From positions 1-49,626 of the forward strand of contig JAILLB010000102.1 of NCBI GenBank assembly GCA_024693345.1: a stretch of 49,626 nt of DNA, written 5' to 3'. The notes under the pieces were generated by a model. It was not told the DNA's origin. It did not search any database and saw nothing but the letters and a program-made list of their open reading frames with translations. Positions 23,532 to 31,729 of the stretch are shown piece by piece. Each line of letters opens with the position of its first letter. The first letter of the stretch is position 1. A program made the position numbers and the translations under genes. The stretch is from Clostridiales bacterium. GTDB taxonomy: Bacteria > Bacillota > Clostridia > Oscillospirales > CAG-272.

Positions 23532-23590
23532 TATAATTTGTCAAATATGCATAATTACGATAACATATTTGCTATAATTTGTCAAGTATG
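23532..23590. promoter_or_regulatory. hipBA promoter with direct-repeat candidate HipB operators
   Basis: TATAATTTGTCAA occurs at 23532-23544 and again at 23573-23585; with one mismatch the similarity extends over 18 bases. The repeats start 41 bases apart, close to four helical turns. On the minus strand each contains TTGACA, so the upstream copy can serve as a -35 box. The copy nearest hipB abuts its ribosome binding site. This fits autoregulation by HipB. Confidence 0.65.
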
Positions 23591-23615
23591 ATAAATTAAA
23601 AACGCGGAACAATGC

Positions 23616-23649
23616 GAGCAATCATGGTGTCTGCGACGCGTGATTGCTC
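23616..23649. repeat. Inverted repeat upstream of the GH42-like gene
   Basis: GAGCAATCA (23616-23624) pairs with TGATTGCTC (23641-23649). There is no T-run after it on either strand, so a terminator is unlikely; it lies between divergent genes. Confidence 0.5.
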
Positions 23650-23788
23650 CCAAAAACATTTATAAGCACTCTTAAAACTAGTCGGGGATTGTCTAAGAAT
23701 TAGAATATGGTATAATTAAAATAGCTGAGTCAACATTTTGAAGCATCAAACCACTTTTTTCCATGCGAAAATTTGTCAGGAGGGAAAA

Positions 23789-25687
23789 ATGCCTACCAGT
23801 TCGGTTATTGTAGAGAATCATCTTCCATTTTTGTTTGTTAACGGAGAAGCGATGGCTCCATGCGGATACATGAGTTACCAGATTGAAAAAGCTGATTATG
23901 ACAGTTTCATTGCGCTGGGGTATAAGCTTATATTTGTTCCTGTTTACGCAGGTGACAGGGGAATTAACCCAATGAGTGGCATAAGACCATTTTATCCAGG
24001 ATTTTGGATTGGTAAGGACAAATATGATTTTTCTGTTGTTGACAGGAATTTTAAGCAGGTTATAAAAAACTACAAACCCGGTGAAATCTGGATTATTCCA
24101 AGGGTAATGGTAGAGCCTCCGTCTTTTTGGGAAGATGAAAACCCTGATGAATTGTGCAGAGATTTTTCCGGAAAAAGTGTTCATCAGAGTTATTCCTCTG
24201 AAATATGGCTTGAAGATACAAAAAGAGCAATGACTGCTTTTCAAGACTACCTTGATGATAGCGGAATTGATGAATATGTTGTCGGATGGCAGATTGCATG
24301 CGGCTGGACCGAAGAGTTCATGAGACCGATGATCTACCCGATGCAATTGACAGATTATTCAAGTACCTCTTCAAGGTCATGGCATAAATATTTGAAAGAC
24401 AAATACAAATGCGTAGAAAGTTTGAATGAATCTTGGACAACATCATTCAAATCTTTTGATGATATCAGAGTGCCTTCACCGGCAGAAAGGGTATATTTGC
24501 CCGAAGATACGTTTAAGTATCCTGATATCGTCGCAGAATACAACATATTCAGAAGTGTTGAAACAGCAAAAGCTTTGGTAACTCTTGCCGGATTTGCTAA
24601 GAAAATAACGGGCGGAAACAGAGTGATGGGAGCTTTTTACGGTTATGCGGGCACAAGGTTCGGACACGATGCATTGGATGTTGTTTTGAATAGTTCCGAC
24701 GTAGACTTTCTCGCAAGTCCTTTCGCTTATGACACACAAAGGGCACCTGGTACTGATTGGGTTTTATTGGGAGCAATTGGATCAGCCAGAAAGCACAATA
24801 AGATATGGTTTACCGAGTGTGATGTCAGGACTCATTTAAGCGGGCCTATAAGTGTATCAATGCCACACGCAAACCCTATTGGAAACACAATGTATGACGG
24901 CAAAATCTGGTATGGTCCTGATGATGAAGAAACAAGTATACATCAAATGAGAAAGGTTGTTGCCAAAACCATCTCCGCAGGAGCAGGAATGTGGTGGTTC
25001 GATATGTGGGGAGGATGGTTCAAAACAGAGAAGTATATGGAAACTGTAGATAATTCTTTAAAGCTCTTTGAGTCTCAATTAAATGAAAAATCTGTTGCCG
25101 AAGTGGCAATTGTATATGACACATATGCCAGAAGCAAATATACCAACAATGCAGGACTGGAGGGATTTCTGCAATTAATATCGAGAACAGGTACTGCATA
25201 TGAGCAGTTTGCTCTCACGGACATTGACAGTCTCGACTTGAAAGCGTATAAATCCATTGTGCTGCTCAATGTTCACGAAAGAGTTCCTGAGATAGATAAG
25301 TGGAAAAACAGCAATCATTCAATCATTTACGTTGCAAGTGAACGCGGAGATGATACAAATAGTAAAGTGTGTCCATGCAAAGAAGGTCAGGTATATTTGG
25401 GAGAAGAGTATCAGGAATACGTATTCCCGGATGTTCCGTCTGCAGGCGCATTGAGGGAAGCATTCCAAACAGCAGGTGTGCACATATACTCGTTCACGGA
25501 AGACATTGTGTATGCATACGGCAAAATGATTTCAATACACGCAACATCCGATGGAGAAAAAAGGCTGTTTCTTACGCAAAAATCAAGTCTTGAAGATGCT
25601 TACACAGGAGAGAAACTCGTTCCGTGTGACTATTTCAGCGACTTTTCGATGAAAAAAGGTGAGACAAGAGTGTTCAAAATTGTTTGA
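23789..25687 (+). CDS. GH42-like beta-galactosidase-type glycosidase
   Basis: A 632-residue cytoplasmic protein (no signal peptide). Start ATG 23789 follows AGGAGGG. The TIM-barrel part (about 1-400) has MSYQIEKADYDSFIALG early, WQIACGWTEEF (about 168-178), and FLASPFAYDTQR with TEC (about 346-348), resembling the GH42 and related A4-type barrels. GWTEEF could hold the acid/base Glu, and WFTECD the nucleophile Glu. The second half (about 440-632) is a Rossmann-like domain, ending in beta strands. This match is at the fold level; substrate could be another glycoside. TATAAT at about 23710 upstream suggests its own promoter. Confidence 0.68.
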   Translation: MPTSSVIVENHLPFLFVNGEAMAPCGYMSYQIEKADYDSFIALGYKLIFVPVYAGDRGINPMSGIRPFYPGFWIGKDKYDFSVVDRNFKQVIKNYKPGEIWIIPRVMVEPPSFWEDENPDELCRDFSGKSVHQSYSSEIWLEDTKRAMTAFQDYLDDSGIDEYVVGWQIACGWTEEFMRPMIYPMQLTDYSSTSSRSWHKYLKDKYKCVESLNESWTTSFKSFDDIRVPSPAERVYLPEDTFKYPDIVAEYNIFRSVETAKALVTLAGFAKKITGGNRVMGAFYGYAGTRFGHDALDVVLNSSDVDFLASPFAYDTQRAPGTDWVLLGAIGSARKHNKIWFTECDVRTHLSGPISVSMPHANPIGNTMYDGKIWYGPDDEETSIHQMRKVVAKTISAGAGMWWFDMWGGWFKTEKYMETVDNSLKLFESQLNEKSVAEVAIVYDTYARSKYTNNAGLEGFLQLISRTGTAYEQFALTDIDSLDLKAYKSIVLLNVHERVPEIDKWKNSNHSIIYVASERGDDTNSKVCPCKEGQVYLGEEYQEYVFPDVPSAGALREAFQTAGVHIYSFTEDIVYAYGKMISIHATSDGEKRLFLTQKSSLEDAYTGEKLVPCDYFSDFSMKKGETRVFKIV

Positions 25688-25756
25688 GCATCCTTGACTG
25701 AAGAGAGATGTACAAGTAAAATATTAGCAGATTATTAAAGAGTGGAGCCCGCGATT

Positions 25757-26544
25757 ATGAAGAAAGCAATACTTATCATTGTGAATGTTTGCATAATACT
25801 GAGCATTTTCGCGTTTGTCGTTACTTACTCATATGTTGAGCATAAAAATGAATACAACAACAGAGTCGCCAGTTTTGAGAACATGACAGCCGCCATGGAG
25901 AGAATAACGGATAACTTCTTCAGGGAGAACAGAGCATTTGCGATGTCTGGGCTAACTACATAAACAGCAGAAACATGACACTGCAGGAAGCAACAACTTT
26001 TATCCGTTCATCACATGTTTCACCCTTAGCTTCTGCGCATTTGATTGACCCTGACACGTTGAGTGGCCTTTCCACGAGATCCAATATTTCATCTCCGGAC
26101 AAATATGACGTGTCATACAAAAATGTGGATATTCTGGGTGACATGGAGTGGATAACAGAAGTGGGCCAGGGATACAATGTATCGAGGGCCTTTACGAATC
26201 CAATGAACGGTGAGCAGTCACTCGCATTTATTAACTGGATTAAGGTCGTTGACGAAAACAGCGGAGAAGAGAAAAGGGCATTGCTGTTGAGAATAGTTCC
26301 AGTTTTTGAACTGGAAGACAAATGGGTATTCCCTCAGACGGAGTTCAAAGATGCAGAATTATCTGTTATCAACGGACAGGGCGATTACATTATCAAGAGC
26401 AAATCCTACAAAAGCAATAACTTTTTTGAGTTCTACTCAGAAAGTCTAATGTGGACTATATCACCAGAAGAGGTGCATCGAGTAAAATATGTGCACCCAC
26501 ACTGCAAAAGCGTGGTCACGAATGGTTTCTGGATTATCCGTTAG
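25757..26544 (+). pseudogene. Frameshifted sensor-domain relic (N-terminal part of a signalling protein)
   Basis: ATG 25757 opens a frame with an N-terminal membrane segment (MKKAILIIVNVCIILSIFAFV) and outside helix, ending at TAA 25961. Downstream, in the next frame from about 25924, the sequence continues as GEQSICDVWANYINSRNMT and then a typical extracellular sensor domain (EATTFIRSSH) up to SNNFFEFY (about 26435). Moving between frames needs a skip of two bases or a -1 shift near 25921-25924. Proteins of this kind usually continue into a GGDEF or PAS domain, which is missing. After FEFY the frame enters unrelated DNA, the TnpB-like element. The gene is broken twice. Confidence 0.72.
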
Positions 26545-27293
26545 AGGAAAATGCAGAACTGTCCGACACAAATATATTCAATCAAACCATAGTTGCCGTA
26601 GATCTCGGAATCAACAGTGCTGCTGCGATTTCAGTAATGCAGTCAGATGGCACGGTCATTGGAAGAAAGATACTGAAACTTCCAAAAGAATACGACTCTC
26701 TGAATCATTCAATAAATCGCATCAAGAAAGCACAGCAAAATGGTAATCACCGCACACCGAGACTATGGGCTAAAGCTGATGGCATAAACGACAAAATATC
26801 TGTTGAGACTGCATGTTTCATTATTGACGTTGCAATCCAATACGAAGCTGATGTCATAGTATTTGAACACCTGGATACCCAGGGCAAAAAGAGTGGCTCA
26901 AAAAAGCAGAGGCTTCACATGTGGAGAAACAGATATGTTCAAGCAATGGTTGAGCATAAAGCACACAGACTGGGTATGCGGATAAGCCATGTAAATCCTT
27001 ATGGAACAAGCTTATATGCATATGACGGAAGCGGTATTGTGTTGCGTGGAAAAGAAGCCAAGTTAAAATCTTATAGCTTGTGTAAATTCCAGAACGGCAA
27101 ATGCTACAACTGTGACTTATCTGCGTCATACAACATCGGAAGCAGATACTACATAAGAGAAATACTAAAATCCTTGCCCGCGAGGGAGAGGTTGGAACTT
27201 GAGGCAAAAGTTCCTCAGGTCACCAAGAGAACCACCTGCACGTTATCTACACTAATTAACCTAAATGCGGAACTTGCGACAATGGTGTCGTAA
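26451..27293 (+). CDS. tnpB: TnpB-like RuvC nuclease, N-terminally truncated
   Basis: The 280-residue frame opens at GTG 26451; there is no good ribosome binding site. It covers only the RuvC half of a TnpB protein, the RNA-guided nuclease of IS605-type elements related to Cas12. Visible motifs: RuvC-I VDLGIN (Asp, about residue 50), RuvC-II VFEHL (Glu, about 140), the HMWRNRYVQ helix, and RuvC-III CDLSASYNIGSRY (Asp, about 222). The first CxxC of the usual zinc ribbon is replaced by TSLYAYDGSG; only SLC and GKCYNC remain. Full-length TnpB is about 400 residues or longer, so the RNA- and DNA-recognising N-terminal lobe is missing. The next family member begins at 49562. Activity is doubtful. 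Confidence 0.8.
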   Translation: MDYITRRGASSKICAPTLQKRGHEWFLDYPLEENAELSDTNIFNQTIVAVDLGINSAAAISVMQSDGTVIGRKILKLPKEYDSLNHSINRIKKAQQNGNHRTPRLWAKADGINDKISVETACFIIDVAIQYEADVIVFEHLDTQGKKSGSKKQRLHMWRNRYVQAMVEHKAHRLGMRISHVNPYGTSLYAYDGSGIVLRGKEAKLKSYSLCKFQNGKCYNCDLSASYNIGSRYYIREILKSLPARERLELEAKVPQVTKRTTCTLSTLINLNAELATMVS

Positions 27294-27299
27294 GTATCT

Positions 27300-27404
27300 G
27301 AGTTTGGGTTGTATCTGTAGTAACGGAGTTTCCGTCTCCTAAAGAGACTACGTGTATCAATACACTTATGGGAAGCACGCGAATTTATTCGTGTGAGGGT
27401 TCAC
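27300..27404 (+). ncRNA. Omega-RNA-like scaffold at the tnpB 3' end (candidate)
   Basis: Three hairpins follow the tnpB stop codon in order: GTCTC/GAGAC (27334-27348), GTGTA-TCAA-TACAC (27352-27365), and CACGCGAA-TTTA-TTCGTGTG (27376-27395). A short tail, AGGGTTCAC, ends at 27404. In TnpB systems the omega-RNA is encoded at exactly this place and its guide is the DNA just beyond the element end. Here the guide would begin AGATTGTCAGTCCACT. This is inferred from position and folding. Confidence 0.45.
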
Positions 27405-27410
27405 AGATTG

Positions 27411-28466
27411 TCAGTCCACTTTTTTGACGCCTTCTCCGTAAATGGTTTTGAAGTCATTTTTCATTGATATGATAGTGTAACCGCGTTCTTCCCATTGAGC
27501 TTTGCGTTTGTTTGTTTCGTTCATGTCTGCGTAATCGCGTTCCGTGTCATCGGCTATGAGCATGAATGCCATTGCTTTGTATTTGTTGTCGGTAATGGTG
27601 TATTCGTGCATGCTTACGTCTCCGCTGCTGTTGCCGAATGACAAAACAGGCTGTTTGCCTATTTCCTGAGCTATTTGGAAAACTTTATTCATCTTCAGGT
27701 TTTTGATCCACAACTCGTCGCCTCTGACAAGTATGTCTTTTCCGTTGTCATTGAACTGATAGTGCAGATTGTCTTTGTCTTTAGGCTGATTTGAAGCTCT
27801 CATTGTTACATCCATTCCTATTATCTGATTTTCCGGAATGTTAAGTGTTTCACAAGCTACTGCACGGCATATCATACGATCGGAACCGCTTACTACATAT
27901 ACCGTGAAGTCGTTGTCTTGAAGGAATGCAACAACTTCTATCATTGGCTTATAAATGGAATTTGCGTATGTGAGTCCTTCGAATCCCTCTGCTTCCATAT
28001 TTAGGAAGTTTTTGACGTACGTAATGAACTCATCTTGTGTCAATCCGGCGAATGCTTTTGCCTGGGCTCTTCCGTGAACCTGGTCAAAATCAGAAACGTT
28101 TGGAGTTTTGTACTCTTTTCCTGATTCTCTTATGAGATTTGCCACTTCTTTGAGCTCATCAGAAGCTTCATAATTCGGATCGTCAAGGCATCTGTACGCC
28201 AAAAGCAAGTATTCGATATATTCGGGGAACAGCTCTCCGCACAGTGTGCCGTCCATGTCAAAAACAGCTATTCTGTCTTCGACCGGTATAAAATCCTTGG
28301 AATTCTTGTCTGTTACAGTTGCAACATATTCTTTCAATGATGTAAGTGCATTGCAATCGTTCCAGTTTTCAAATTTGACTGAACTCTTGGCTCCGGTGCA
28401 TGCTGCCATGTTAATCAATATAACAGCCAAAACAAAGACTGCTACTAATCTCTTTGCGTATTTCAT
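27411..28466 (-). CDS. HAD-superfamily phosphatase lipoprotein
   Basis: A 351-residue protein. Start ATG 28466 follows AAGGAG; its signal is MKYAKRLVAVFVLAVILIN with lipobox MAAC (Cys at about residue 22). The HAD domain shows motif I FDMDGTLCGE (about 69-78), with the nucleophile Asp and DxD, motif II VVSGSD (about 192-197), and motif IV SFGNSSGDVSM (about 288-298). The helical cap lies between motifs I and II. The phosphoserine-phosphatase-like arrangement suggests an exported acid phosphatase on small phosphorylated compounds; the exact substrate is unknown. Its 3' end meets the end of the TnpB remnant. A 7-4-7 palindrome lies just before the ribosome binding site. Confidence 0.85.
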   Translation of the reverse strand: MKYAKRLVAVFVLAVILINMAACTGAKSSVKFENWNDCNALTSLKEYVATVTDKNSKDFIPVEDRIAVFDMDGTLCGELFPEYIEYLLLAYRCLDDPNYEASDELKEVANLIRESGKEYKTPNVSDFDQVHGRAQAKAFAGLTQDEFITYVKNFLNMEAEGFEGLTYANSIYKPMIEVVAFLQDNDFTVYVVSGSDRMICRAVACETLNIPENQIIGMDVTMRASNQPKDKDNLHYQFNDNGKDILVRGDELWIKNLKMNKVFQIAQEIGKQPVLSFGNSSGDVSMHEYTITDNKYKAMAFMLIADDTERDYADMNETNKRKAQWEERGYTIISMKNDFKTIYGEGVKKVD

Positions 28467-28485
28467 CTTTACTTCTCCTTGAAAA

Positions 28486-28503
28486 TACAACCCACTGGTT
28501 GTA
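28486..28503. promoter_or_regulatory. Palindrome ahead of the HAD gene, candidate operator
   Basis: TACAACC (28486-28492) and GGTTGTA (28497-28503) form a perfect inverted repeat around CACT, about 20 bases before the start codon on the minus strand. Both an operator and a small hairpin near the ribosome binding site are possible. Confidence 0.45.
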
Positions 28504-28606
28504 AATAGACTGCTTACATCATAATACCTGTGAAGCAAAAATACAACTTAATAACCAAAAGAATGTGTTTTTTCTCCACAATGTATATCGACACTGCACA
28601 AAAAAG

Positions 28607-28635
28607 TTGAAATCCCCGGACAATTATATTATAAT
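28607..28635 (+). promoter_or_regulatory. Promoter of the diguanylate cyclase gene
   Basis: TTGAAA (28607-28612) and TATAAT (28630-28635) are spaced by 17 bases. Confidence 0.85.
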
Positions 28636-28696
28636 AAAATGACCCATAATGCGCGTGTGTGTTGTTGGAAAGAACTAGTGATTTTTGGAGTAAAAA

Positions 28697-30415
28697 ATGG
28701 ACTATATCAAATTCGACAATTTAGCTATCGTTGTTGACAAGGATTATGTCATCAATAATCACAACAGTGCAGCTGAATCATTGTTTCCTGAAATCAAAGA
28801 CGGGGTTCATTGTTACAAGGCAATAAGAGGACTCGATTCACCTTGTCCCGACTGTCCTATATTCCAGGGCGGTGCAGGCGGACATGTCATCTATAGTTTG
28901 CCTAATCATGACAAGAGCTTATTTGCTACTTTTTCAAATATCAAGTTCAATAACGGAACTGACGGATACATTGTTACTTCAAGTGAAATTGATCCGGAAA
29001 AAGAAAAAAGAGATGCCGAAATACAGCATTTCAAACATAAAATAGATATTTTCCAGAGAGCTAACTATTATTGTGCTTTTGGATACTTTGATTTCAATGT
29101 TTCAAAAGATGTAATCACATCAGATATATTCGAAGTGGTTGATGAAGTTGAATACAAAGTAGACATGGTACAGAGAGGATTTAAACTTCCAATCAAATTC
29201 TCTGACTATGTGAAATGGTTCCACGATTACAAGGCTGTTTCAAATCGCGATGAATATAGAGAAATGACCGACCGTGAAAAGATCATTGAAAAGTTCAACA
29301 AGGGCGAACGAACACTGGATTTGACATTCCGCACTCGTTCAACTGCCGGCTATCTAACATGGCACAGGCACAGTATATATCTGTACCAGATAGAGGGAAG
29401 CGAAGATATCTTCGGTGTATATGTGCTGAGAGATATTGCATTCAAATTCATCAATGACGAGAATACGAGAAGAAACGAAGATATAGTAAGAATACTTGCA
29501 GACGAATATGCAATCGTACTTTACGTTGACATAGAAAACGAAGTTGTATCCTTCTCGAATCTGCCCCCGTATACAGATAAGATTTTCAAACAGACTGTTC
29601 AGCACGGCAATTATATAGACCTTATTAAGTTGTACATTGACCAGAAATTATATGAGCCGGATAAGGAGCTTATCTCCAAGCTTCTCGATAAAGAGTACCT
29701 TGTAGAGTACTTTACGACTAAAAAGAGTCTCTCGATTACATATCGCGAAAAAACCGAAGATAGTTTCAAGTACTATGAAATGAAGATAGTTAAGAACGGC
29801 GAAGGTGATCCTAGAACATTTGTTGTCGGTATTGCTAACAAGGACGCGGAAATCCGCGCAAGACAGGAGCAGGAGAGACGTCTCGAATCAGCACTAGTCC
29901 TTGCTCAAAACGACGTGCTTACAGGAGTTCGCAACCGTACAGGCTACGATATCTACGAAAGATCACTGAATGCAGACATAGAGAGCGGAAAGGTAAAAGA
30001 ATTTGCCATTGTCATGTTTGACGTCAACAGACTTAAAAAGACAAATGACGTTGAAGGACATGACAAAGGAGACCAGATGCTGAAGAATGCAAGCAAACTC
30101 ATATGTGATGTATTCCAGCACAGTGCTGTCTTCAGAACCGGCGGCGATGAATTTGTTGCTGTCGTTTGCGGTGATGACTATTCAAACCGCGATTCTTTGC
30201 TGAAAGAATTGCGCAGAAGAGTTGAAGAAAACGAAGACAAAGACGGACCTGCATATGTCAACGTATCTATGGCAAGCGGCATGGCTTTGTTTGATCCGAA
30301 GATTGACTCATACGTGGACGATGTTTTAAGGCGTGCCGATGACTTGATGTATGAAAACAAGAGCATGATGAAAATCCGCCGCAGAGAACGTCAGAGACAA
30401 AAAGATAACAACTGA
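28697..30415 (+). CDS. Diguanylate cyclase with N-terminal PAS-like sensor
   Basis: A 572-residue soluble protein. The N-terminus is PAS-like, with the Cys cluster HCYKAIRGLDSPCPDCPIF (about 33-51), seen in some redox- or metal-sensing PAS domains. Further PAS-like modules occupy about 100-390. The GGDEF domain is C-terminal (about 405-560), with NDVLTGVRNRTGYD, the metal-binding FDVNRLKK, and an intact RTGGDEF. It should make cyclic di-GMP from two GTP. The inhibitory I-site (RxxD five residues before GGDEF) is absent: the sequence there is FQHSAVF. No phosphodiesterase domain is fused. It is monocistronic, divergent from the HAD gene, and ends at a terminator. Confidence 0.9.
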   Translation: MDYIKFDNLAIVVDKDYVINNHNSAAESLFPEIKDGVHCYKAIRGLDSPCPDCPIFQGGAGGHVIYSLPNHDKSLFATFSNIKFNNGTDGYIVTSSEIDPEKEKRDAEIQHFKHKIDIFQRANYYCAFGYFDFNVSKDVITSDIFEVVDEVEYKVDMVQRGFKLPIKFSDYVKWFHDYKAVSNRDEYREMTDREKIIEKFNKGERTLDLTFRTRSTAGYLTWHRHSIYLYQIEGSEDIFGVYVLRDIAFKFINDENTRRNEDIVRILADEYAIVLYVDIENEVVSFSNLPPYTDKIFKQTVQHGNYIDLIKLYIDQKLYEPDKELISKLLDKEYLVEYFTTKKSLSITYREKTEDSFKYYEMKIVKNGEGDPRTFVVGIANKDAEIRARQEQERRLESALVLAQNDVLTGVRNRTGYDIYERSLNADIESGKVKEFAIVMFDVNRLKKTNDVEGHDKGDQMLKNASKLICDVFQHSAVFRTGGDEFVAVVCGDDYSNRDSLLKELRRRVEENEDKDGPAYVNVSMASGMALFDPKIDSYVDDVLRRADDLMYENKSMMKIRRRERQRQKDNN

Positions 30416-30424
30416 CATAATTAA

Positions 30425-30460
30425 GCGCCTTCACACCGAAATGCGAAGGCGCAATTTATA
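30425..30460. terminator. Bidirectional terminator between diguanylate cyclase and GH32-like gene
   Basis: GCGCCTTC (30425-30432) pairs with GAAGGCGC (30445-30452), followed by AATTTATAT. It separates convergent genes; its T-run is imperfect. Confidence 0.75.
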
Positions 30461-30463
30461 TAT

Positions 30464-31720
30464 TTAGAATACTTTTTTGAAATCAAGATCTCCGTTTTCC
30501 TTTTGCAATCCTTCATAAAAAATGAAGTTGCCTCCGTATCCCTTTCCTTCTTTAGTGAAGCCAGCGAAAATCAGTCTGTTTTTAATGATTGCTGCTTTCG
30601 GTACGCCTACGTTCTTAGCGGCCACCAGGTTGTCTTCAGGTGCCTTCCACGGGCCCAGAGGATACTTGGATTTGAACCATTTTGCAATTCCGAAATTGCT
30701 GTATACAAGATAGTACCAGTCTCCGAATTTAAAGTAATCCGAACACTCAGGCTGGTTTGCAATGTCCAGTGTGACAAAAGGATCGAGTTGTTTCCATTCT
30801 TCAAGATTATCTGAGACGAGATGTGCGAGTGCTCCGACCTCTTTATCTACAACAGATGTTGTCACAAGCATATGAAAAACACCGTCATCTGTTTCGAACA
30901 CTTTCGGATCCCTGGCTGATACACCTTCATACGGTTCTTTAAGTGTTATATACCTTTTGCTCTTGATAAATGTTTCTCCGTCTGTACTTGTGCTCCATGT
31001 CAGAAGTGCAGGGGAACGATCAGACATTCTGACGGCATAATATGCGTAATATGTGCCATTGTGCTTGAAAACCGAGCCCGTGCATATTGAGCCTTCATAT
31101 TGTTCGTCTATACCAATTGCAATCGGGTGGGTTTCCCAATGCACAAGATCTTTTGATGATACTTGAGCCCATCTGTGACCTCCAAGACACCATTTGCTCT
31201 TGTGGTGACGGCGGTCAAACAAATAATACAACCTGTAAATATCTCCGTCCGCGAACGGCATACAGTCTCCTATATTTGTGTTATCGCCATATGGTTTCCA
31301 GTTTTCTATATCCGATGTGTATTCCTTTTTAAAAGGCAGCTCTTCTGTATTGTCATCGGTAAATGATGCAACAACGCCAGAGGAGCATGTTGCATTTGAA
31401 AAGTCCATTTTACCAAGCGGCCACTCTTCATCCAGTATTCTTTTTCCGTCTGAAAGAAAAACGTATGCAGGTGTTGCAGAAACTGTCAGTTTGATTGGAG
31501 CTGAAATTGTAGCATTGAGATGAAGGGGAGTCTCATTTGAATCGTAGTGCAGTTCAATGTCAAGGCTATTGTCAGACAATTGAGCAATAATCAGGGGCTG
31601 AGAAGATGATGAATCAATTCTGAACACTTCTCCGGATGTGCTTTCCGCAATTTCAAATGCAATGCTCCACTTCTCATATGATTTATCCGGAAAGCCTGAT
31701 TTTGTCAGATCTATTTTCAT
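30464..31720 (-). CDS. GH32-like five-bladed beta-propeller glycosidase
   Basis: A 418-residue protein without signal peptide. The N-terminal 130 residues are a beta-sandwich-like part. The propeller starts at about 148 with NIGDCMPFADGDIYRLYYLF, followed by DRRHHKSKW and LGGHRWAQVSSKDLVHW. The RDP motif (SARDPKVF, about 270) and an EC motif (PECSDYF, about 325) are present, as in GH32 and relatives. The nucleophile Asp would be in GDCMPF, replacing the usual NDPNG, and the acid/base Glu is in PEC. This suggests hydrolysis of a fructoside or a related sugar. GH43-type is the alternative. It is followed upstream by DUF4838 and CotH genes with gaps of 9-15 bases: one operon. Confidence 0.7.
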   Translation of the reverse strand: MKIDLTKSGFPDKSYEKWSIAFEIAESTSGEVFRIDSSSSQPLIIAQLSDNSLDIELHYDSNETPLHLNATISAPIKLTVSATPAYVFLSDGKRILDEEWPLGKMDFSNATCSSGVVASFTDDNTEELPFKKEYTSDIENWKPYGDNTNIGDCMPFADGDIYRLYYLFDRRHHKSKWCLGGHRWAQVSSKDLVHWETHPIAIGIDEQYEGSICTGSVFKHNGTYYAYYAVRMSDRSPALLTWSTSTDGETFIKSKRYITLKEPYEGVSARDPKVFETDDGVFHMLVTTSVVDKEVGALAHLVSDNLEEWKQLDPFVTLDIANQPECSDYFKFGDWYYLVYSNFGIAKWFKSKYPLGPWKAPEDNLVAAKNVGVPKAAIIKNRLIFAGFTKEGKGYGGNFIFYEGLQKENGDLDFKKVF

Positions 31721-31729
31721 GTGCTCCTC

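Larger units (their letters stand above)
26430..27404 (+). mobile_element. Truncated TnpB-family (IS200/IS605-like) element remnant
   Basis: The segment holds an N-terminally deleted TnpB-like nuclease gene followed by a structured 3' end. It begins within the sensor-domain relic and ends near TTCAC at 27400-27404, seven bases before the convergent HAD gene ends. No TnpA transposase gene and no left end are visible, so the left boundary was lost by deletion or recombination. Confidence 0.65.

Noticed and set aside
23616..23649. Terminator for hipBA or for the GH42-like gene
   Set aside because: The stem lies upstream of both genes (divergent) and has no T-run.
26430..26544. In-frame fusion of the sensor gene to TnpB
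   Set aside because: The sensor continues in frame 1 to a stop at 26544, while TnpB uses another frame, so no single protein can include both.
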